This document shows positions 1 to 8,323 of a stretch of DNA of 45,882 nucleotides, piece by piece. Source of the stretch: Bacteroidales bacterium (GTDB taxonomy: Bacteria; Bacteroidota; Bacteroidia; Bacteroidales; P3). Position 1 is the first letter of the stretch, and every line of letters begins with the position of its first letter. The position numbers were made by a program, and so were the translations under genes. The stretch is from the NCBI GenBank assembly GCA_017530105.1, contig JAFXMW010000072.1:1-45882 (forward strand), written 5' to 3'. The notes below the pieces were generated by a model. The model made no database searches. It was not told where the DNA came from and saw only the letters and a program-made list of their open reading frames with translations.

Positions 1-1
1 A

Positions 2-583
2 GACCAGAAGCACATCAAGTATGACATCGTGGGCGGTCACATGGCTAACTATGACTTTATGATTGCCCTCAGCCACTTCAAAGGACACCCCATGGGCGGC
101 TACGGCGGGGCACTGAAAAACATCTCCATTGGCTGCGCCAGCAAGAACGGCAAGGCTTACATCCACTCGGCTGGCAGAATGAACAAGCTCGACATGCTGA
201 AACTTTGGACAAAGTATGTCAATGACCAGGAGGGATTCCTCGAGAGTATGGCTGCCGCCGCACAGGCTGTGGCGAACTATTTTAACAAGAAAGAGGGCAT
301 CATCTACATCAACGTGATGAACAACATGAGTATTGACTGCGACTGTATGGACCACCCTGCACCTGTGAAACTCGAAGACTATGGCATTCTGGCCTCCACC
401 GATCCTGTAGCCCTTGACCAAGCCTGCATCGACATCATCAATAATCAGCAGGTGACGGCTACCAACGATCCCACCGACCTTCTCAAACGTATTGACAAAC
501 AGCATGGCATCCACACCATTGAGCACGCTGAAGCCATTGGACTTGGCACACGCCAATACAAGATTGTAAGCATTGACAAATAA
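2..583 (+). CDS. DUF362 domain-containing protein (5' partial)
   Basis: The frame is open from base 2, so the gene runs off the left edge and only about 193 C-terminal residues are visible. The GTG at 29 is internal, because the residues before it (DQKHIKYDIV) continue the same conserved stretch. Visible features are a Gly-rich segment (HPMGGYGGALKNISIG), a CDCMDH motif and the ending ASTDPVALDQACIDII, which is the typical C-terminal signature of DUF362 proteins. Members are often found with ferredoxin domains, and their substrate is unknown. No 4Fe-4S motif is visible in this part. It is separated from the next gene by 217 bases that contain that gene's own promoter, so the two are probably independent. 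Confidence 0.85.
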   Translation, partial: DQKHIKYDIVGGHMANYDFMIALSHFKGHPMGGYGGALKNISIGCASKNGKAYIHSAGRMNKLDMLKLWTKYVNDQEGFLESMAAAAQAVANYFNKKEGIIYINVMNNMSIDCDCMDHPAPVKLEDYGILASTDPVALDQACIDIINNQQVTATNDPTDLLKRIDKQHGIHTIEHAEAIGLGTRQYKIVSIDK

Positions 584-702
584 ATCATAAATACCACATT
601 CCCAATCCACTTGTTCATAATGTCATCCCGCACATTACAGACAAGTAGTCCTTGTCAGTGTGCCTGTGCTTCATTTCAAAGACCTGTGAAGAATGATAAC
701 AT

Positions 703-733
703 TTTGCCATGTCGGGATTTTGTTGTATATTTG
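703..733 (+). promoter_or_regulatory. Bacteroidota-type promoter for the alcohol dehydrogenase
   Basis: TTTG at 703-706, a spacer of exactly 19 bases, and TATATTTG at 726-733 match the phylum consensus TTTG-N19-TAnnTTTG without mismatch. The predicted transcript starts near 738-740, giving a 5' leader of about 60 bases. The rest of the 584-702 gap holds only a weak hairpin (GACAAG 640-645 with CTTGTC 651-656). Confidence 0.8.
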
Positions 734-800
734 CAGACGAATATGAGGTGTATCGCCACATATAACCTATTCATTTTGAAACATTAAACATCAGAATACT

Positions 801-1967
801 ATGCAAGGAAATTTCACTTACCACAATCCCACGAAGCTGTACTTCGGCGAGGATGCAATGAATCATTTATGTAAAGAACTGGCAAACTACGGGCCAACGG
901 TAATGCTGTGTTATGGTGGCGGCTCGATTAAGCGCAACGGCATTTACGACGCTGTGATTGCCGCTCTGAAGACGGCAGGCAAGACCGTGGTGGAAGACTC
1001 CGGCGTGATGCCCAACCCCACTTACGAAAAGGTGATGGAGGGTTGCCAACTGGTGCGGGAGAACAACGTCGACCTCATCCTGGCTGTGGGCGGCGGCTCG
1101 ACCATCGACTACACCAAGGCTGTGAGTGCCTCGGCTTACTGCGAAGAAGATGCCTGGGAAAAGTACTGGGTGAAGCAAGGCTGGCCTTCGTGCAAGACTG
1201 TCCCTATTGGAGCCGTTCTCACCATGGTGGGAACAGGCAGCGAGATGAACGGCGGCAGCGTTATCACCAACCGCAAAGCCGGCTTTAAGCTGGGCAAGGT
1301 GTTCGGTCCGGACTTGTACCCTAAGTTTACCATCCTCAACCCGCGTTTCACCATGACAGTGCCTCAGTACCAGATGGTGGCAGGTTTCTTCGACATCATG
1401 AGCCATCTGATGGAACAGTATTTTGCCGGAAAAGCCGACTGCACCACCGACTACATCAACGAGGGATTGATGCGCTCGCTTATCCACTCCTCACGCATTG
1501 CCGCCAAGAACCCGCAGGACTACGAGGCTCGTGCCAACATCATGTGGACCGCCACCTGGGCATTGAACACCCTGCTGAAATGTGGCAAGGGCGGCGACTG
1601 GGAGGTACACCAGATTGGCCACGCCATCGGCTTGGTGACCGACGCCACCCACGGCATGACGCTGGCATCGGTATCCCTGCCCTACTACCGCCATGTGATG
1701 CACGACGGGCTTCACCAGTTTGTGCGTTTTGCAAAGAATGTGTGGGGTGTGCGTCCCGAGGGCAAGAGCGACGAGCAGATTGCCACCGAAGGCCTCAACT
1801 GTCTGGAGAGCTGGATGAAAGAAATAGGTGTGGTGACACACAGCCGGGAATTGGGAGTGACCGAGGAGAATTTACCTGCCATAACCGATGCCGTGCTGAT
1901 TCTGCCAGTAGGTTACCGCACCCTCACCCGCGACGAAGTAATCGAAATACTCCGCCAAAGCATGTAG
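801..1967 (+). CDS. Iron-containing alcohol dehydrogenase (butanol dehydrogenase/YqhD type)
   Basis: The protein has 388 residues, the usual length for group III Fe-type alcohol dehydrogenases, which reduce aldehydes with NAD(P)H in the cytoplasm. The N-terminal half carries the nucleotide-binding segment AVGGGSTID (about 95-103) and MVGTGSEMNGG. Metal ligands expected in the C-terminal half are visible: Asp198 and His202 in FDIMSHLMEQY, His270 or His274 in WEVHQIGHAIG, and His284 in DATHGM. The opening FTYHNPTKLYFGEDA is typical of the BDH/YqhD branch, which is usually NADPH-dependent. ATG at 801 follows the strong promoter at 703-733. The gene is monocistronic and convergent with the next one, only 8 bases apart. 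The physiological aldehyde is not deducible. Confidence 0.93.
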   Translation: MQGNFTYHNPTKLYFGEDAMNHLCKELANYGPTVMLCYGGGSIKRNGIYDAVIAALKTAGKTVVEDSGVMPNPTYEKVMEGCQLVRENNVDLILAVGGGSTIDYTKAVSASAYCEEDAWEKYWVKQGWPSCKTVPIGAVLTMVGTGSEMNGGSVITNRKAGFKLGKVFGPDLYPKFTILNPRFTMTVPQYQMVAGFFDIMSHLMEQYFAGKADCTTDYINEGLMRSLIHSSRIAAKNPQDYEARANIMWTATWALNTLLKCGKGGDWEVHQIGHAIGLVTDATHGMTLASVSLPYYRHVMHDGLHQFVRFAKNVWGVRPEGKSDEQIATEGLNCLESWMKEIGVVTHSRELGVTEENLPAITDAVLILPVGYRTLTRDEVIEILRQSM

Positions 1968-1975
1968 TACTACAA

Positions 1976-2821
1976 TCAGTAGTATTTAAAACTCCTCACC
2001 TCCAAAATTGTGGGGGAAGAGACTCCGGCGGTGGTGCGGCGTATCCAGTTGTTGTGGTCGTCGTAGACATAAGAAGCAATAACCGGGGCATCTGTGTTGC
2101 CTGAAGATGCGTCCACCACCTTTTCTATTACACGCCCCAGGCTGTCGCGACTCGAGGCTGGAGGGCGTGAAGAATACCATGTATGCACGCCTTCACGGTC
2201 GATTTTTGAACGCAGTTCGCCTTTGCTGTCGTATTCATACCTCTCGGTCGAAGCATCGGGCCAAGTGCGGCACACAAGCCGTCCGGCGGTGTCGTAGTCG
2301 TAGCTGAAGCGCGACCCGTCGGGATAGATGAATTTCGATAGCTGTCCTTTTCTGTCGTACCGCAACCTGAAGGAGTGCTTTTTGCCATCTGGACCGCAGA
2401 CAACCGCTTTGCACCGGCGTCCGTTTTGGGAATAGCTATAAGTCGTAACCACACATTGTTTCAAACTGTCGTAGGACACCCCTGCTGTGTCTTCCCATGC
2501 CTGTTCCTCTGTCCTGTGGCCAAGACTGTCGTAGCTGAATATCCGATGCTGGCAGATGTCGTGGTCGCGGTAGAAATACTCCACACAATGTCCCAGGCTG
2601 TCGAAACAGGCCACCCGTTCCGAAGCCAACCCTTCGTAATACTCATGGAACACCTCGTGGGTAATCATTGCCACAGAGGTGTCCTGCAATTCAAATCTGT
2701 CACGGTTATACTCGGTTGGGAGATTGGGCACATAGGGGAAAGGCATGCCGTCCCCCTCGCATCCTGCAAGAAGAATCAACCCAAAGACAAGGGGGAAGAC
2801 TATTCGCCCACGGTGTTTCAA
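1976..2821 (-). CDS. YD/RHS-repeat-like lipoprotein
   Basis: The protein has 281 residues. An N-terminal lipoprotein signal ends in LILLAGC (Cys near residue 21), so it is probably anchored at the outer or inner membrane. The rest is built of repeats resembling YD/RHS repeats: SYDSLGHRTEEQAWED, RYDRKGQLSKFIYPDGSRF, YDTAGRLVCRTWPD, YEYDSKGELRSKIDREG, DSLGRVIEKVVD and YVYDDHNNWIRR. Such repeats form beta-strand shells in RHS proteins, but here there are only about eight and no toxin core. The start is TTG at 2821, overlapping the TGA of the upstream gene (TTGA). The signal peptide begins there, which supports this start. It is probably co-transcribed with the gene at 2818-3315. Function is unknown. 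Confidence 0.75.
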   Translation of the reverse strand: MKHRGRIVFPLVFGLILLAGCEGDGMPFPYVPNLPTEYNRDRFELQDTSVAMITHEVFHEYYEGLASERVACFDSLGHCVEYFYRDHDICQHRIFSYDSLGHRTEEQAWEDTAGVSYDSLKQCVVTTYSYSQNGRRCKAVVCGPDGKKHSFRLRYDRKGQLSKFIYPDGSRFSYDYDTAGRLVCRTWPDASTERYEYDSKGELRSKIDREGVHTWYSSRPPASSRDSLGRVIEKVVDASSGNTDAPVIASYVYDDHNNWIRRTTAGVSSPTILEVRSFKYY

Positions 2822-3315
2822 ATGCCTATGGCCTTGGACACTACGGCAGCGAGATCACCCCGTTGCTGTTGCTTAAGCAGTTTTTCGGTCTTTTTCGACT
2901 TGCCAACAGAGCCTTTGAAGGTTTCGTAGTAGCGAAGCATATCTTCAACGGCCACATTGGCACAGACAAGACTACCGTCCTCCTTGTATTCCAACGCGTG
3001 GCGTGTCCAAGCCGAGATATAGGCGAGAAGAAGATTTGAGTTCTTGATGTCGACAAGGTCGGGGGCTATCGCCACGCTGACCTCGGGGGTTCCGGAGAGC
3101 CAGCGAAGCAGGAAGGAGGCACACTCTTCGTGTTTAGGCTGGTTGAAAGCGGGGTCGGCAGTGAGGAGATAATTGCAGCAGTTGAGTACATCGGTCTCGT
3201 ACTTTGCATAGTCCGAAGGCCACAACTTTTCGGGCATAATGGGGAGTGAGAACTGCTGTGCCATGGCAAATTGTGCCATCATCAAGGCGACAAGGAGTAG
3301 TATTGTTCTTTTCAT
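2818..3315 (-). CDS. Small secreted protein of unknown function
   Basis: The protein has 165 residues and a clear Sec signal peptide (MKRTILLLVALMMAQFAMAQ), so it is probably periplasmic. The mature part has conserved-looking elements such as WPSDYAKYETDVLNCCNYLL and FLLRWLSGTPEVSVAI, followed by a basic C-terminal tail (GKSKKTEKLLKQQQRGD). The pattern, with a short helical body and an aromatic core, resembles small secreted Bacteroidales proteins with no assigned role. Its stop overlaps the start of the YD-repeat lipoprotein, so the two are probably translated in a coupled way and may act together. I cannot assign a function. Confidence 0.7.
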   Translation of the reverse strand: MKRTILLLVALMMAQFAMAQQFSLPIMPEKLWPSDYAKYETDVLNCCNYLLTADPAFNQPKHEECASFLLRWLSGTPEVSVAIAPDLVDIKNSNLLLAYISAWTRHALEYKEDGSLVCANVAVEDMLRYYETFKGSVGKSKKTEKLLKQQQRGDLAAVVSKAIGI

Positions 3316-3374
3316 TTCGTTTAGGGATTTATTATATTGTATATTGTCGTTGATATTTTACAAAATCGGGTAGG

Positions 3375-4565
3375 CTATTCATCCACAGCAAGCCCGCCGA
3401 GGGCTGTTTCTTTGTAAAGGCTGGGGAGGTCGTGGCCGGTGCGTTTCATAGTGCGCACCACTTTATCGAAGGAAATGATGTGCTTCCCATCGCTCATCAT
3501 GGAATAGATGTTGATATCGAGGGCGCGCAGGGCGGCCATAGCATTGCGCTCGATGCAGGGTATCTGGACAAGACCGCACATAGGGTCGCAGGTGAGTCCG
3601 AGGTTATGTTCCATGGCCATTTCAGCAGCATATTCTATCTGCTGCGGGCTACCGCCGAAAAGCTGGTTTGCCGCCACAGCGGCCATGACGCAGGCACTTC
3701 CCACTTCACCCTGACAACCCACCTCGGCACCTGAAAGGGAGGCATTATGCTTAATCACATTGGCGAAAAGTCCTGCCGTGGCCATGGCACGGAGTATTTC
3801 GGTATCGCTGAAGTCGTGGGCTTTCTTGAGGTGATAAAGCACTGCCGGCAACACTCCCGATGAGCCACAGGTGGGAGCCGTGACAATATAACCGCCTGCA
3901 GCATTGCGTTCCGAAGTGGCCAAAGCATAAGCTATGACGAGGGCACGGCTCTGGAGCGAAGGTTTGTAGCTGGATGCCCTGACATAGTATTGCCTTGCTT
4001 TACTACGCAGGTGAAGTCCTCCGGGGATAACCCCTTCTGCTTGGAGCCCTTCGTGTATGGTGTTCTGCATCACGTCCCACATGTCCTGCAAATAGTCCCA
4101 AATGTCCGAGTCTTCACACTGCTGTACATATTCCCAGTAGTTCATCCCTTCATGCTCTATGAAAGGGAGGATTTCGGACAGGGTGGATTTGTCGTAGACA
4201 TGGTGATTTTCCTCGGAGGTGTTCTCATTGGCAAGGGCACCTCCCCCAACACTGTAGATTGTCCAATCGGAAGTGGTGTTCTCGTGCATGTCGAGAGCCT
4301 CGAAATGCATACCGTTAGTGTGGAAAGGGAGCACGACATCGGGGTTCCAGACAATCTCCACAGGGATGGGTGCCGCACCGTCTTCAAGAGCCTTGTCGGT
4401 ACGGTGTCCCCGACCCGTAGCCGCCAAACTTCCATAAAGAGTCACCCGGATACGATGAGCGTCGGGATGCTCGGAGCGGAACTGGGTGGCAGCCTGGAAC
4501 GGCGCCATTGTGTGGCTGGATGAAGGGCCATAGCCCTTGCGGTATATCTTCTTGATTGATTCCAT
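3375..4565 (-). CDS. sdaA: L-serine ammonia-lyase (iron-sulfur type)
   Basis: This cytoplasmic Fe-S enzyme deaminates L-serine to pyruvate and ammonia. The 396-residue chain is the single-polypeptide form, with the beta domain first (SSSHTMAPFQAA near residue 20) and the alpha domain after it. Candidate cluster cysteines lie in APTCGSSG (about 233), CDPMCGLVQIPC (about 326-337) and the alpha-domain motif GAEVGCQGEVGSAC. The ATG at 4565 is chosen over a start 8 codons upstream because family members begin ESIKKIYRKGYGPSSSHT and because the -7 box at 4579-4586 would place the transcript start between the two. It is divergent from thiamine pyrophosphokinase. Confidence 0.93.
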   Translation of the reverse strand: MESIKKIYRKGYGPSSSHTMAPFQAATQFRSEHPDAHRIRVTLYGSLAATGRGHRTDKALEDGAAPIPVEIVWNPDVVLPFHTNGMHFEALDMHENTTSDWTIYSVGGGALANENTSEENHHVYDKSTLSEILPFIEHEGMNYWEYVQQCEDSDIWDYLQDMWDVMQNTIHEGLQAEGVIPGGLHLRSKARQYYVRASSYKPSLQSRALVIAYALATSERNAAGGYIVTAPTCGSSGVLPAVLYHLKKAHDFSDTEILRAMATAGLFANVIKHNASLSGAEVGCQGEVGSACVMAAVAANQLFGGSPQQIEYAAEMAMEHNLGLTCDPMCGLVQIPCIERNAMAALRALDINIYSMMSDGKHIISFDKVVRTMKRTGHDLPSLYKETALGGLAVDE

Positions 4566-4578
4566 AAAAATTGCGATG

Positions 4579-4586
4579 CAAAGATA
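4579..4586 (-). promoter_or_regulatory. -7 box of the sdaA promoter
   Basis: Reading the minus strand gives TATCTTTG, a perfect TAnnTTTG box, 13 bases before the sdaA ATG. The leader would be only a few bases long. No clear TTTG -33 element is visible at the right distance. Confidence 0.55.
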
Positions 4587-4617
4587 CAATATTTTTTCGA
4601 CATTGAGAAATTATTCG

Positions 4618-4625
4618 TACCTTTG
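4618..4625 (+). promoter_or_regulatory. -7 box of the thiamine pyrophosphokinase promoter
   Basis: TACCTTTG fits TAnnTTTG, 37 bases before the ATG at 4663. The -33 region is T-rich (4592-4598) but not a clean TTTG. Together with the box at 4579-4586 this makes a compact divergent promoter region. Confidence 0.5.
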
Positions 4626-4662
4626 CCCCTGCCGCAATTGGAGTCATTATACAGATAGCAAA

Positions 4663-5337
4663 ATGAAAATCATAATAATAGCCAACGGACTATTTCCCCA
4701 GAAGTCATGGGTGGACGACCTGCTTCACCATGCCGATACCGTAATCTGCTGCGACGGCGCTTTGGAGAAATTCCTCCTTTGGGCATCAAAAGAAAACGAC
4801 GTTTCCAAGGATATTTCTGTTGTGGGCGATGGCGACAGCCTCGACCCCTCCCTACTCGAAAAGGCACGGCAGGCTGGCTTGGAGGTGAAACACCAGATTG
4901 TCTTGGAACAGGAATACAACGACCTTACCAAAGCCACCCATTATGCCATATCCTATGCCCGGAACAAAGGATGCCCCGACGGAGAAATCGCCATTGACTT
5001 TATCGGAGCCACCGGTCTGCGCGAAGACCACTCCTTGGGCAACATCAGCCTGCTGGCATACTATATGGAGACATATCCCGGCGTTTCTTTCCGCATGGTG
5101 AGCGACTATGGCACCCTTCTCCCCATGAATGGACAGAGGCGTTTCTCTTCGCACCGGGGGCAGGAAATCTCCATCTTCTCCCTCACACCCGACAAACCCG
5201 TGTCTGCCTCCGGGCTTCAATACCCTTTGCAGAACCGTTGCCTCACCTCGTGGTGGCAGGGGACATTGAACGTGGCCCTTGGTGACACTTTCGAAGTCTT
5301 CGGGGGCTCGGTCATCGTGTACCTCGATGCCGAATAG
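4663..5337 (+). CDS. Thiamine pyrophosphokinase
   Basis: The 224-residue protein transfers pyrophosphate from ATP to thiamine to make thiamine diphosphate. The start at 4663 (MKIIIIANGLFP) is the family N-terminus, and an in-frame ATG 126 bases upstream lies before the promoter. Motifs visible are CCDGALE (about 33), VVGDGDSLDP (about 55), the metal-binding QEYNDLTKA (about 86) and FIGATGLREDHSLGNISLL (about 110). The C-terminal half has the thiamine-binding beta domain with ISIFSLTPDKPVSASGLQYPL. It is convergent with the TSCPD gene, 3 bases apart. Confidence 0.92.
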   Translation: MKIIIIANGLFPQKSWVDDLLHHADTVICCDGALEKFLLWASKENDVSKDISVVGDGDSLDPSLLEKARQAGLEVKHQIVLEQEYNDLTKATHYAISYARNKGCPDGEIAIDFIGATGLREDHSLGNISLLAYYMETYPGVSFRMVSDYGTLLPMNGQRRFSSHRGQEISIFSLTPDKPVSASGLQYPLQNRCLTSWWQGTLNVALGDTFEVFGGSVIVYLDAE

Positions 5338-5340
5338 GGA

Positions 5341-5613
5341 TTATCCCTTCATAGCCTGACGGATTGCACGGCAGAGCTGGTCGGGACAGGAAGTGTCCTT
5401 CCATCCGCAGCGTATTCCCTCAAGGCGGGCGAGCACATCCTCTATCTTCATTCCTTCCACAAGGCGCGACACACCTTGAAGGTTCCCGTCACAACCGTCT
5501 AAGAAAGACACATTATGCAACACCCCGTCGACAATATCGAAATCGATAAGCTGGCTACAAGTCTGTTCAGTCTGATATGTATAATGCATATTAATTAAAA
5601 ATGTTTTTTTCAT
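5341..5613 (-). CDS. TSCPD domain-containing protein (TIGR03905 type)
   Basis: This small protein belongs to the TIGR03905 family, whose core resembles the C-terminal TSCPD domain of class II ribonucleotide reductases. The motif CGWKDTSCPDQLCRAI is near the C-terminus, and TYQTEQTCSQLIDFDI near the N-terminus is also family-typical. Two starts are possible. ATG at 5613 overlaps the radA stop (ATGA) and would give 90 residues. ATG at 5589 (MHYTYQTEQTC) gives 82 residues and aligns better with the usual family start. The role is not established. The cysteines suggest metal or redox chemistry. Confidence 0.8.
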   Translation of the reverse strand: MKKTFLINMHYTYQTEQTCSQLIDFDIVDGVLHNVSFLDGCDGNLQGVSRLVEGMKIEDVLARLEGIRCGWKDTSCPDQLCRAIRQAMKG

Positions 5614-6983
5614 GAAAACAAGGCACGGAAAGCCTCCTCAATCACCCCGACGGCGACAACCTCGATGCCCTGCCTTTCGTTGCCCAGATTGCGGGTGTCG
5701 TATTTCGAGATAAAGATTCGTTCAAAACCCAGTCTTGCAGCCTCACCCACACGGCTGCCTATCCGGCTGACAGGCCTCACCTCGCCGCTTAGCCCTACCT
5801 CGGCGGCAAAACAATAGCGTGGCGACACCGCGATATCGACATTGCTGGAAAGAATGCTGCAAGCCACAGCCAGGTCGAGGGCAGGGTCGCTCACACGCAA
5901 GCCCCCTGCCATATTGAGAAACACATCCTTGGCTCCCAGTTTAAAGCCGCACCGTTTCTCCAACACCGCCAGCAGCATGTTCATTCGACGCATGTCGAAT
6001 CCGTTGGCGTTGCGCTGCGGAGTGCCATAAACCGCACTACTCACCAGCGACTGCACCTCGACAAACATCGGCCGGACTCCCTCCAATGTGGCCGCCACAG
6101 CAGCTCCGCTGAGTTGTTCATCACGGTGCGACAAGAGCAGAGCCGAAGGGTTCGACACCTCGCACAGTCCATTCCCCCGCATCTCGAAGATGCCTATCTC
6201 CGCAGTGGAGCCGAACCTGTTCTTCAATGCCCTGAGGATACGGAATCCATAGTTCCTGTCGCCCTCAAACTGAAGCACTGCATCCACTATATGCTCCATC
6301 ACCTTGGGACCTGCCAGAGTGCCGTCCTTGGTGATGTGTCCAACCAACAGCACCGGCACATTGCTCTCTTTGGCATAACGCTGCAACTGGGTGGTACATT
6401 CGCGGATTTGCGAAATACTGCCGGCTCCCGACTCCACCGTCTCTGTGGTCACAGTCTGTATGGAATCCACTATCACCAACTGCGGCTTTACCGCATCGAT
6501 ATGTTCGAAAATACGCTCCATCACCGTCTCGCTCACCACATAACATTCTTCGGGTTTTCCTGTCCCGGCGATACGGTCGGCACGCATCTTTATCTGCTCC
6601 TCGCTTTCCTCGCCGCTCACATAAAGGATACGCACATGCGACATGACCAAAGCCGTTTGCAGCAGGAGGGTGCTCTTGCCTATCCCCGGCTCGCCACCCA
6701 GCAGCAACAGCGACCCCGGCACAATGCCGCCTCCCAGCACCCTGTCCAGTTCGTCACACCGCGTAGTCCACCGCTGTGTAGCGTTACTCTCCACATCCTG
6801 TATCCTCTTGGGCAGCGATGCGACCTGTCCCCTGCCCTTTGCCTGCGGGGTGGCATGTGCAACAGACTGCACCACCTCCTCGTCGAAAGTGTTCCATTTG
6901 CCGCACTCCGGGCAACGTCCCAGCCAGCCACTCGACTGGTAGCCACACTCCCTGCAGAAATAATATGTCTTAGCTTTTGCCAT
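5610..6983 (-). CDS. radA: DNA repair protein RadA
   Basis: RadA is a RecA-related helicase that promotes branch migration in recombinational repair. The 457-residue chain has the N-terminal zinc finger with CREC and CPEC (Cys10, 13, 24, 27), Walker A GGEPGIGKST (about 96-105), Walker B-like LVIVDSIQT, the RadA-specific KNRFGST near residue 255, and the C-terminal Lon-protease-like domain (VFLNMAGGLRVSDPALDLAV). The ATG overlaps the last 14 bases of the thrE-like gene, and the stop overlaps the next ATG, so thrE-like, radA and the TSCPD gene form one translationally coupled unit. Confidence 0.96.
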   Translation of the reverse strand: MAKAKTYYFCRECGYQSSGWLGRCPECGKWNTFDEEVVQSVAHATPQAKGRGQVASLPKRIQDVESNATQRWTTRCDELDRVLGGGIVPGSLLLLGGEPGIGKSTLLLQTALVMSHVRILYVSGEESEEQIKMRADRIAGTGKPEECYVVSETVMERIFEHIDAVKPQLVIVDSIQTVTTETVESGAGSISQIRECTTQLQRYAKESNVPVLLVGHITKDGTLAGPKVMEHIVDAVLQFEGDRNYGFRILRALKNRFGSTAEIGIFEMRGNGLCEVSNPSALLLSHRDEQLSGAAVAATLEGVRPMFVEVQSLVSSAVYGTPQRNANGFDMRRMNMLLAVLEKRCGFKLGAKDVFLNMAGGLRVSDPALDLAVACSILSSNVDIAVSPRYCFAAEVGLSGEVRPVSRIGSRVGEAARLGFERIFISKYDTRNLGNERQGIEVVAVGVIEEAFRALFS

Positions 6984-8217
6984 TGCTTTTGTGTTTTATC
7001 AGTTTGTTAATAACCCCCGAGGCCAAGATAATGCCGCCCGCTATGGCTATGGTCACCTTCAGGGCAACAAAGCCCGTCGCCGCAGCCATGCGCAACTGGT
7101 CGGTCACAATGTAGTACGCCGTCCAAAAAATCCCTCCCCCAGGCACCAGCGGGATGATGCCGCAGATGAGAAACACGGTGACGGGACAGCGGCACATCTT
7201 AGCCATGACATGGCTGATGGCCGCCACAGCGAGTGCGGCAAAGAAGGCCGCGCCGACCACCGAATGACCGGCAGCCACAAGCAGATACACCGCCCAGCCA
7301 GCCATACCCGCCAAACCACATGTGACATAATAACGTCGGGGTGCACCAAAAAGAGCCGAGAAACCCACCGTGCCCGCAAAAGCCGCAGCCAGCTGGATGG
7401 CCCAATGCCCCGCCACACAATCCTTGACCGGAGCGCCGAGCTGGACAATGCCGCCGACGGCAACACCATCGACAATAAAAGCCAGGACAACACCCAAGGC
7501 GATGCAAAGGAACACCAGGAAAGCGTCGGTGAGGCGTGTGGTGCCGGCGATGTAGTCCTCGTTGGCCAAGTCGCGCATACCGTTGGTAAAGGGGACTCCC
7601 GGCACCAAGGCAATAATGGTCCCGATAATCATGTTGGCCAGATGCAGCCGAGGCAAGCCCTCAAAGCCCAGGGCGAGCCTGTAAAACAATATGCAGAGAA
7701 TTCCGCCCACCATTCCACCCGCCACATTGCCCACCAAACGCGACAAATGTGGGCTCACAAACGACATGAACAGCCCCAAACACACACCCGCCGCAAACGT
7801 GGCAAGCGCATCGACAAGGCTGCCACCGAAGAGGATGCTGAATGCCGACACACCAAGGGCGATACCCAGCACCGTCTCCCACCACGCCTTGCCGCGCATG
7901 GTGCGGATGGCCCGAATCCTTTGTCCGAGGGCATCCACAGGCATTTTCGTCTCGGTCACGTCGCGGCTCAGCTGGTTCACCTCCACCACCTTGGCCAACT
8001 GAGTGCCCTTGATGGGGATGAACTCAGCACGGGCATAGTGCTGCCCCGTAGCGATGATGCCGTTGCTCAGCACAAAGAAACTCTCGTCCTCGACGCCATA
8101 GGCCGAGGCGATACGGGTCATGGTCTCCTCCACACGGCTGATTTCCGCGCCGTTCTCGAGGAGGATGTGTCCCGCTTCGGTGGCCAGCTGCAAAGCCTGT
8201 TCCTGTTCCGTCGTCAT
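6970..8217 (-). CDS. Threonine/serine exporter, fused ThrE-type
   Basis: This inner-membrane protein of about 415 residues combines the two ThrE domains. The N-terminal region (DUF1212-like) contains HILLENGAEISRVEETMTRI and the conserved LVPGVPFTNGMRDL. A second membrane domain at the C-terminus (DUF3815-like) contains LVPGGGIFWTAYYIV. About ten hydrophobic segments are visible. ThrE proteins export threonine and serine by proton motive force. ATG at 8217 is chosen because the family starts just before EQALQLATEAGHILLENGAE. An in-frame start 25 codons upstream reads through AT-rich intergenic sequence. The stop lies inside the start of radA (14-base overlap). Confidence 0.88.
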   Translation of the reverse strand: MTTEQEQALQLATEAGHILLENGAEISRVEETMTRIASAYGVEDESFFVLSNGIIATGQHYARAEFIPIKGTQLAKVVEVNQLSRDVTETKMPVDALGQRIRAIRTMRGKAWWETVLGIALGVSAFSILFGGSLVDALATFAAGVCLGLFMSFVSPHLSRLVGNVAGGMVGGILCILFYRLALGFEGLPRLHLANMIIGTIIALVPGVPFTNGMRDLANEDYIAGTTRLTDAFLVFLCIALGVVLAFIVDGVAVGGIVQLGAPVKDCVAGHWAIQLAAAFAGTVGFSALFGAPRRYYVTCGLAGMAGWAVYLLVAAGHSVVGAAFFAALAVAAISHVMAKMCRCPVTVFLICGIIPLVPGGGIFWTAYYIVTDQLRMAAATGFVALKVTIAIAGGIILASGVINKLIKHKSNGKS

Positions 8218-8290
8218 GATACCAATCTCAAATCTTTTGTAAGTGATTGTTTTAACACGAATTGCCGTGTAATGACCATAAATTAATGAC

Positions 8291-8316
8291 AATTAATGAT
8301 AATTCATGTTTTAAAA
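8291..8316 (+). repeat. Solo copy of an AATTAATGATAATTCA repeat
   Basis: AATTAATGATAATTCATGTT at 8291-8310 shares the core AATTAATGATAATTCA with the reverse complement of 39200-39215 beside the GxxExxY gene. The repeat sits in the short gap (8218-8323) between the U32 gene and the thrE-like gene and may be the trace of a lost cassette. Confidence 0.5.
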
Positions 8317-8323
8317 AAAAATC

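Noticed and set aside
445-633. Minus-strand frame at the end of the DUF362 gene
   Set aside because: It overlaps the real gene antisense and has no domain.
6991-8286. A 431-codon plus-strand frame opposite the thrE-like gene
   Set aside because: Its translation is a His/Arg/Gln-rich sequence with no domain. The minus-strand exporter is unmistakable.
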